Shown here one piece after another: positions 6,761-8,164 of a stretch of 8,164 nucleotides of DNA. Origin of the DNA: Myxococcota bacterium (GTDB lineage Bacteria > Myxococcota_A > UBA9160 > PR03). Location: positions 1 through 8,164 of the forward strand of contig JALOQG010000111.1 of the NCBI GenBank assembly GCA_025453505.1. The letters run 5' to 3'. The position numbers and the translations under genes are program-made. The notes beneath the pieces are model-generated. The model searched no databases and was not told the DNA's origin. It saw nothing but the letters and a program-made list of their open reading frames with translations. Each line of letters opens with the position of its first letter. Position 1 is the first letter of the stretch.

Positions 6761-6952
6761 ATGCGAATTGCCTTCAAGTCGCAGCTGACGGAGCCCGATA
6801 GGGCCGATCGACCCGGTTGGGCCGATCCAGGTCCCGTCGGGAGACCGAGACTGCGACGTGAGCACACGCGGGTCGCAAAGCTGCGACCTCGTCAGTGCCG
6901 CCGCGAAGACGGCAGTACGACCGCGACGCAGAACCACGCAACAGGGGGGTGA
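6761..6952 (+). CDS. Possible upstream ORF / leader peptide (63 aa), uncertain
   Basis: ATG 6761 follows a good SD, GGAGG at 6748-6752, with an eight-base spacer. The frame runs 63 codons to the TGA at 6950-6952, which lies inside the SD of the next gene (AGGGGGGTGA), an arrangement typical of translational coupling. The predicted peptide starts MRIAFKSQLTEPDRADRP, then becomes Arg- and Gly-rich with no recognised domain. Third positions are only about 65% G+C, clearly lower than in neighbouring genes, so it may not be a conserved protein. Translation through it would melt the hairpins at 6778-6888. It is either a regulatory leader ORF or a chance frame across a structured 5' UTR. Confidence 0.35.
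   Translation: MRIAFKSQLTEPDRADRPGWADPGPVGRPRLRREHTRVAKLRPRQCRREDGSTTATQNHATGG
6778..6888 (+). ncRNA. Structured mRNA leader with alternative pairings (candidate cis-regulatory RNA)
   Basis: A closing stem GTCGCAG (6778-6784) / CTGCGAC (6851-6857) encloses two local hairpins: GATCG-a-CCC-ggtt-GGG-c-CGATC (6806-6827) and GGTC.CC-gtcg-GG.GACC (6830-6846). Downstream is a perfect hairpin GGTCGCA-aagc-TGCGACC (6871-6888). GTCGCA occurs twice (6778, 6872) and TGCGAC twice (6852, 6882), so the strands can pair in two mutually exclusive ways. The block lies in the roughly 250-base leader of the 34-residue basic protein gene and overlaps the possible upstream ORF. It does not resemble any riboswitch, tRNA, SRP RNA or RNase P RNA that I recognise. 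Confidence 0.4.
6801..6827 (+). repeat. Short direct repeat in the leader
   Basis: GGGCCGATC occurs at 6801-6809 and again at 6819-6827, 18 bases apart. The two copies form part of opposite sides of the first local hairpin, so the repeat may simply reflect that fold. Confidence 0.5.
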
Positions 6953-6959
6953 CCCAAAG

Positions 6960-7064
6960 ATGGCAGCTCGAAGGAAGAAGGCTTCGTCGAAGAAGGCCGG
7001 TGGCAAGAAGGCCGGTCGCAAGAAGGCCGGTCGCAAGAAGGCCAGCCGCCGCCGCTCGGCCTAG
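6960..7064 (+). CDS. 34-residue Lys/Ala-rich histone-H1-tail-like protein
   Basis: The protein is MAARRKKASSKK followed by AG(G/R)KK units and a RRRSA end; about half the residues are Lys or Arg. It contains four tandem KKA(G/S)(G/R) units at residues 11-30. It resembles the lysine-rich tails of histone H1-like bacterial proteins (chlamydial Hc1/Hc2, Pseudomonas AlgP) but without any other domain. Binding to DNA or RNA is inferred from charge alone; a ribosome-associated role is equally possible. ATG 6960 is chosen because of the SD-like AGGGGGGTGA at 6943-6952. The in-frame GTG at 6858 has no SD and would add a stretch of different composition. The gene follows a long structured leader and ends 45 bases before a strong terminator, so it looks like a single-gene unit. 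Confidence 0.72.
   Translation: MAARRKKASSKKAGGKKAGRKKAGRKKASRRRSA
6990..7049 (+). repeat. Four tandem 15-bp repeats within the basic protein gene
   Basis: The unit AAGAAGGCCGGTCGC occurs at 7005 and 7020. A copy with one changed base (GGC for CGC) lies at 6990, and a more diverged copy (GCCAGCCGC) at 7035. They encode KKAG(G/R) or KKASR. Near-identical DNA points to recent expansion by slippage or unequal recombination. Confidence 0.95.
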
Positions 7065-7109
7065 CCGAGTAGCGGGCTCCGAGGCCTTTCTTCAGGGAAG
7101 GTCCTGGGA

Positions 7110-7137
7110 CCCCGGCCGGCTCTGCCGGCCGGGGTTT
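7110..7137 (+). terminator. Intrinsic terminator after the histone-like gene
   Basis: A perfect 11-bp stem CCCCGGCCGGC / GCCGGCCGGGG (7110-7120 and 7124-7134) has a TCT loop and ends in TTT, then CCTCGTT. The stem is very stable but the T run is short. An A-T pair (7109/7135) can extend it. Confidence 0.85.
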
Positions 7138-7219
7138 CCTCGTTCTGGCGCTTCCTCTAGGTTGCGTCTCCCGGAAACACTTCGATCCCGCAGACTCCGT
7201 GCGCCCGCGCGCTCGAGCT

Positions 7220-7224
7220 GGAGG
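7220..7224 (+). promoter_or_regulatory. Shine-Dalgarno that supports the rpoZ TTG start
   Basis: GGAGG lies nine bases before TTG 7234. No in-frame ATG or GTG lies nearby that would give the conserved omega N-terminus. Confidence 0.65.
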
Positions 7225-7233
7225 TTTCTCCCC

Positions 7234-7440
7234 TTGGCACGCATCACAGTCGAAGACTGCATCAAGCGCGTTCCGAACCGCTTTCATCTCGTCCAGATGG
7301 CGGCGATCCGCGCGAAGCAGATCAAGCGCGGCTCGCGCACGATGATCGCGCCCGGCGAGAACAAGGAAGTCGTGACGGCGCTGCGTGAGATCGCGGCCGG
7401 CTTCATCCAGGCCGACTACCCGGAAGAGTCCGAGGAGTAG
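7234..7440 (+). CDS. rpoZ: DNA-directed RNA polymerase omega subunit
   Basis: A 68-residue protein beginning (M)ARITVEDCIKRVPNRF and continuing HLVQMAAIRAKQI, the conserved omega core that wraps the beta-prime C-terminus. Omega helps RNA polymerase assembly and contributes to the ppGpp-binding site in proteobacteria. The length is typical of short omega proteins, and the C-terminus is acidic (ADYPEESEE). The start is TTG at 7234, fixed by the family's ARITVEDC beginning and by the SD GGAGG. The usual neighbours gmk and spoT are not seen here: the gene follows the histone-like gene across a terminator and converges on a sensor-kinase gene, with only 28 bases between the two stops. A weak TAGGTT (7158-7163) is the only promoter-like element upstream. 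Confidence 0.93.
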   Translation: MARITVEDCIKRVPNRFHLVQMAAIRAKQIKRGSRTMIAPGENKEVVTALREIAAGFIQADYPEESEE

Positions 7441-7443
7441 GGC

Positions 7444-7464
7444 CGCAGCGCGAGAGGCGCTGCG
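7444..7464. terminator. GC hairpin between converging genes
   Basis: CGCAGCGC (7444-7451) and GCGCTGCG (7457-7464) form a perfect 8-bp stem with loop GAGAG. It lies almost wholly in the 28 bases between the rpoZ stop and the stop of the opposing kinase gene. No T run follows on either strand, so it is at most a weak or factor-assisted bidirectional terminator. Confidence 0.4.
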
Positions 7465-7468
7465 AGCT

Positions 7469-8164
7469 TCAGCCGAGCGGCTGGACGGGCACCCGGAAGA
7501 CGAACGAGGTGCCGACACCGACCTCGCTGGAGACCGCGATCGATCCGTCGAGCAGCTTCAGCAGGTCGCGCACCAGCGCGAGGCCGAGGCCCGAGCCTCG
7601 GTACTTGGTCGAGGCGAACTCGTCCACCTGGTAGAACTCGTCGAAGATGAACTGCTGGTCGTCGGGACAGATCCCGATGCCGCTGTCTTTCACCTCGCAG
7701 ACCAGTTCTCCGCCCGTCACTCGTGCCGAGATGTCGATCTGGCCCTCGCGGGTGAACTTCGCCGCGTTGTCGAGCAGCAGGAACAGGATCTGGTTCACCT
7801 TGGCGAGATCCGTGCGGATCTTCGGCAGCGGTTCCTCGAAGTGCTTCTCGATCGTGATCGGGCTGTTCCCGATCGTGTCCTGCACGCTGAAGATCGCCTC
7901 TTCGACGACTTCGCGGAAGTTCACGTCCTGCGTCTCGATCGCCATCTCGCCCTGCTTGATGCGCCAGAGGTCGAGGATGTTCTGCAGCGTGCGCAGGAAG
8001 GCCGTGCCGTCGTCGAGCGCGCGCCGCAGGCAGCCCTGGGCGGTCTCGGAGAGCACGTCGTTCTCGCCTGCGAGCACCGCAATGATCGACTCGATGATGC
8101 TGTTGAGGGGCGTGCGCAGCTCGCGCGACATCTTCTCGATGAAATCGTTCTTCAGCTTCTCGAT
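7469..8164 (-). CDS. Sensor histidine kinase-like protein, 3' part, H-box His replaced by Arg
   Basis: Reading from the window edge (upstream part missing), 231 residues are visible. The dimerisation helix region starts at EKMSRELRTPLNSI. The family consensus is MSHELRTPLN, and here the phospho-acceptor His is Arg14 (codon CGC, plus-strand bases 8123-8125). The ATPase domain looks intact: N box LLLDNAAKFT (Asn133), G1 box DSGIGI (Asp160), F box FDEFYQVD (about 174-181) and G2 box GSGLGLAL (about 190-197). No receiver domain follows; the protein ends VPVQPLG. A normal kinase would pass phosphate from this His to a response regulator. Without it, the protein could be a signalling scaffold, phosphatase or allosteric partner, as with Caulobacter DivL (Tyr at this site). 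This is inference; a recent inactivating CAC-to-CGC change or a sequencing error is also possible. Confidence 0.9.
   Translation of the reverse strand: MEKLKNDFIEKMSRELRTPLNSIIESIIAVLAGENDVLSETAQGCLRRALDDGTAFLRTLQNILDLWRIKQGEMAIETQDVNFREVVEEAIFSVQDTIGNSPITIEKHFEEPLPKIRTDLAKVNQILFLLLDNAAKFTREGQIDISARVTGGELVCEVKDSGIGICPDDQQFIFDEFYQVDEFASTKYRGSGLGLALVRDLLKLLDGSIAVSSEVGVGTSFVFRVPVQPLG

Noticed and set aside
5947..6867. 306-codon minus-strand frame crossing the TPR and bS22-like genes, the terminator and the promoter region
   Set aside because: It runs through a clear intrinsic terminator and two plus-strand genes, and its product has no recognisable domain.
6858..6959. GTG start extending the histone-like protein to 68 residues
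   Set aside because: There is no SD before it, the added stretch lacks the KKAG composition, and it overlaps the leader hairpin. ATG 6960 has an SD.
6470..7230. tRNA, rRNA, SRP RNA or CRISPR in the gene-poor middle region
   Set aside because: No cloverleaf with T-arm consensus, no conserved RNA signature and no spaced repeats were seen.

Overview
The window is GC-rich (about two thirds G+C by eye, with strong G/C preference at third codon positions) and bacterial. GTG and TTG starts, an omega subunit of proteobacterial type, a TPR protein with a conserved basic tail, a tiny Lys/Ala-rich histone-like protein and a FATP-like acyl-CoA synthetase together suggest a deltaproteobacterial-grade lineage (Myxococcota, Desulfobacterota or Binatota). 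That placement is an inference; no rRNA or other taxonomic marker is present.

Left part (1-3344): the 3' end of a protein with two tandem GST N-terminal-like (thioredoxin-fold) modules overlaps by four bases a large GH38 alpha-mannosidase / mannosylglycerate-hydrolase-like gene. Next come khpA (77-residue KH-domain RNA chaperone) and a 610-residue FATP/FadD-type fatty acyl-CoA synthetase, each with a purine-rich Shine-Dalgarno (SD) sequence and a possible extended -10 promoter.

Middle (5610-7140): a region of small genes and RNA signals. It holds an inverted repeat, a 162-residue three-TPR protein, and a 29-codon gene for an AURKAIP1/COX24-type basic protein resembling small-subunit ribosomal protein bS22, closed by a textbook intrinsic terminator. 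A candidate promoter with a T-rich upstream tract then precedes a roughly 250-nt leader with hairpins and two alternative pairings. The leader also holds a possible 63-codon upstream ORF. It ends at a 34-residue histone-H1-tail-like protein built on four 15-bp repeats, followed by a second strong terminator.

Right part: rpoZ (RNA polymerase omega, TTG start) converges on the 3' part of a histidine-kinase gene on the minus strand. Its ATP-binding boxes are intact, but the H-box phospho-acceptor His is replaced by Arg.

Shared theme (inference): several neighbours belong to the gene-expression machinery (KhpA, bS22-like, basic nucleic-acid-binding peptide, omega), but they appear to be separate transcription units. 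The best leads for unusual biology are the structured leader with its 34-residue protein, the bS22-like microprotein, and the His-less sensor kinase. No mobile element, CRISPR array, tRNA or rRNA was found.
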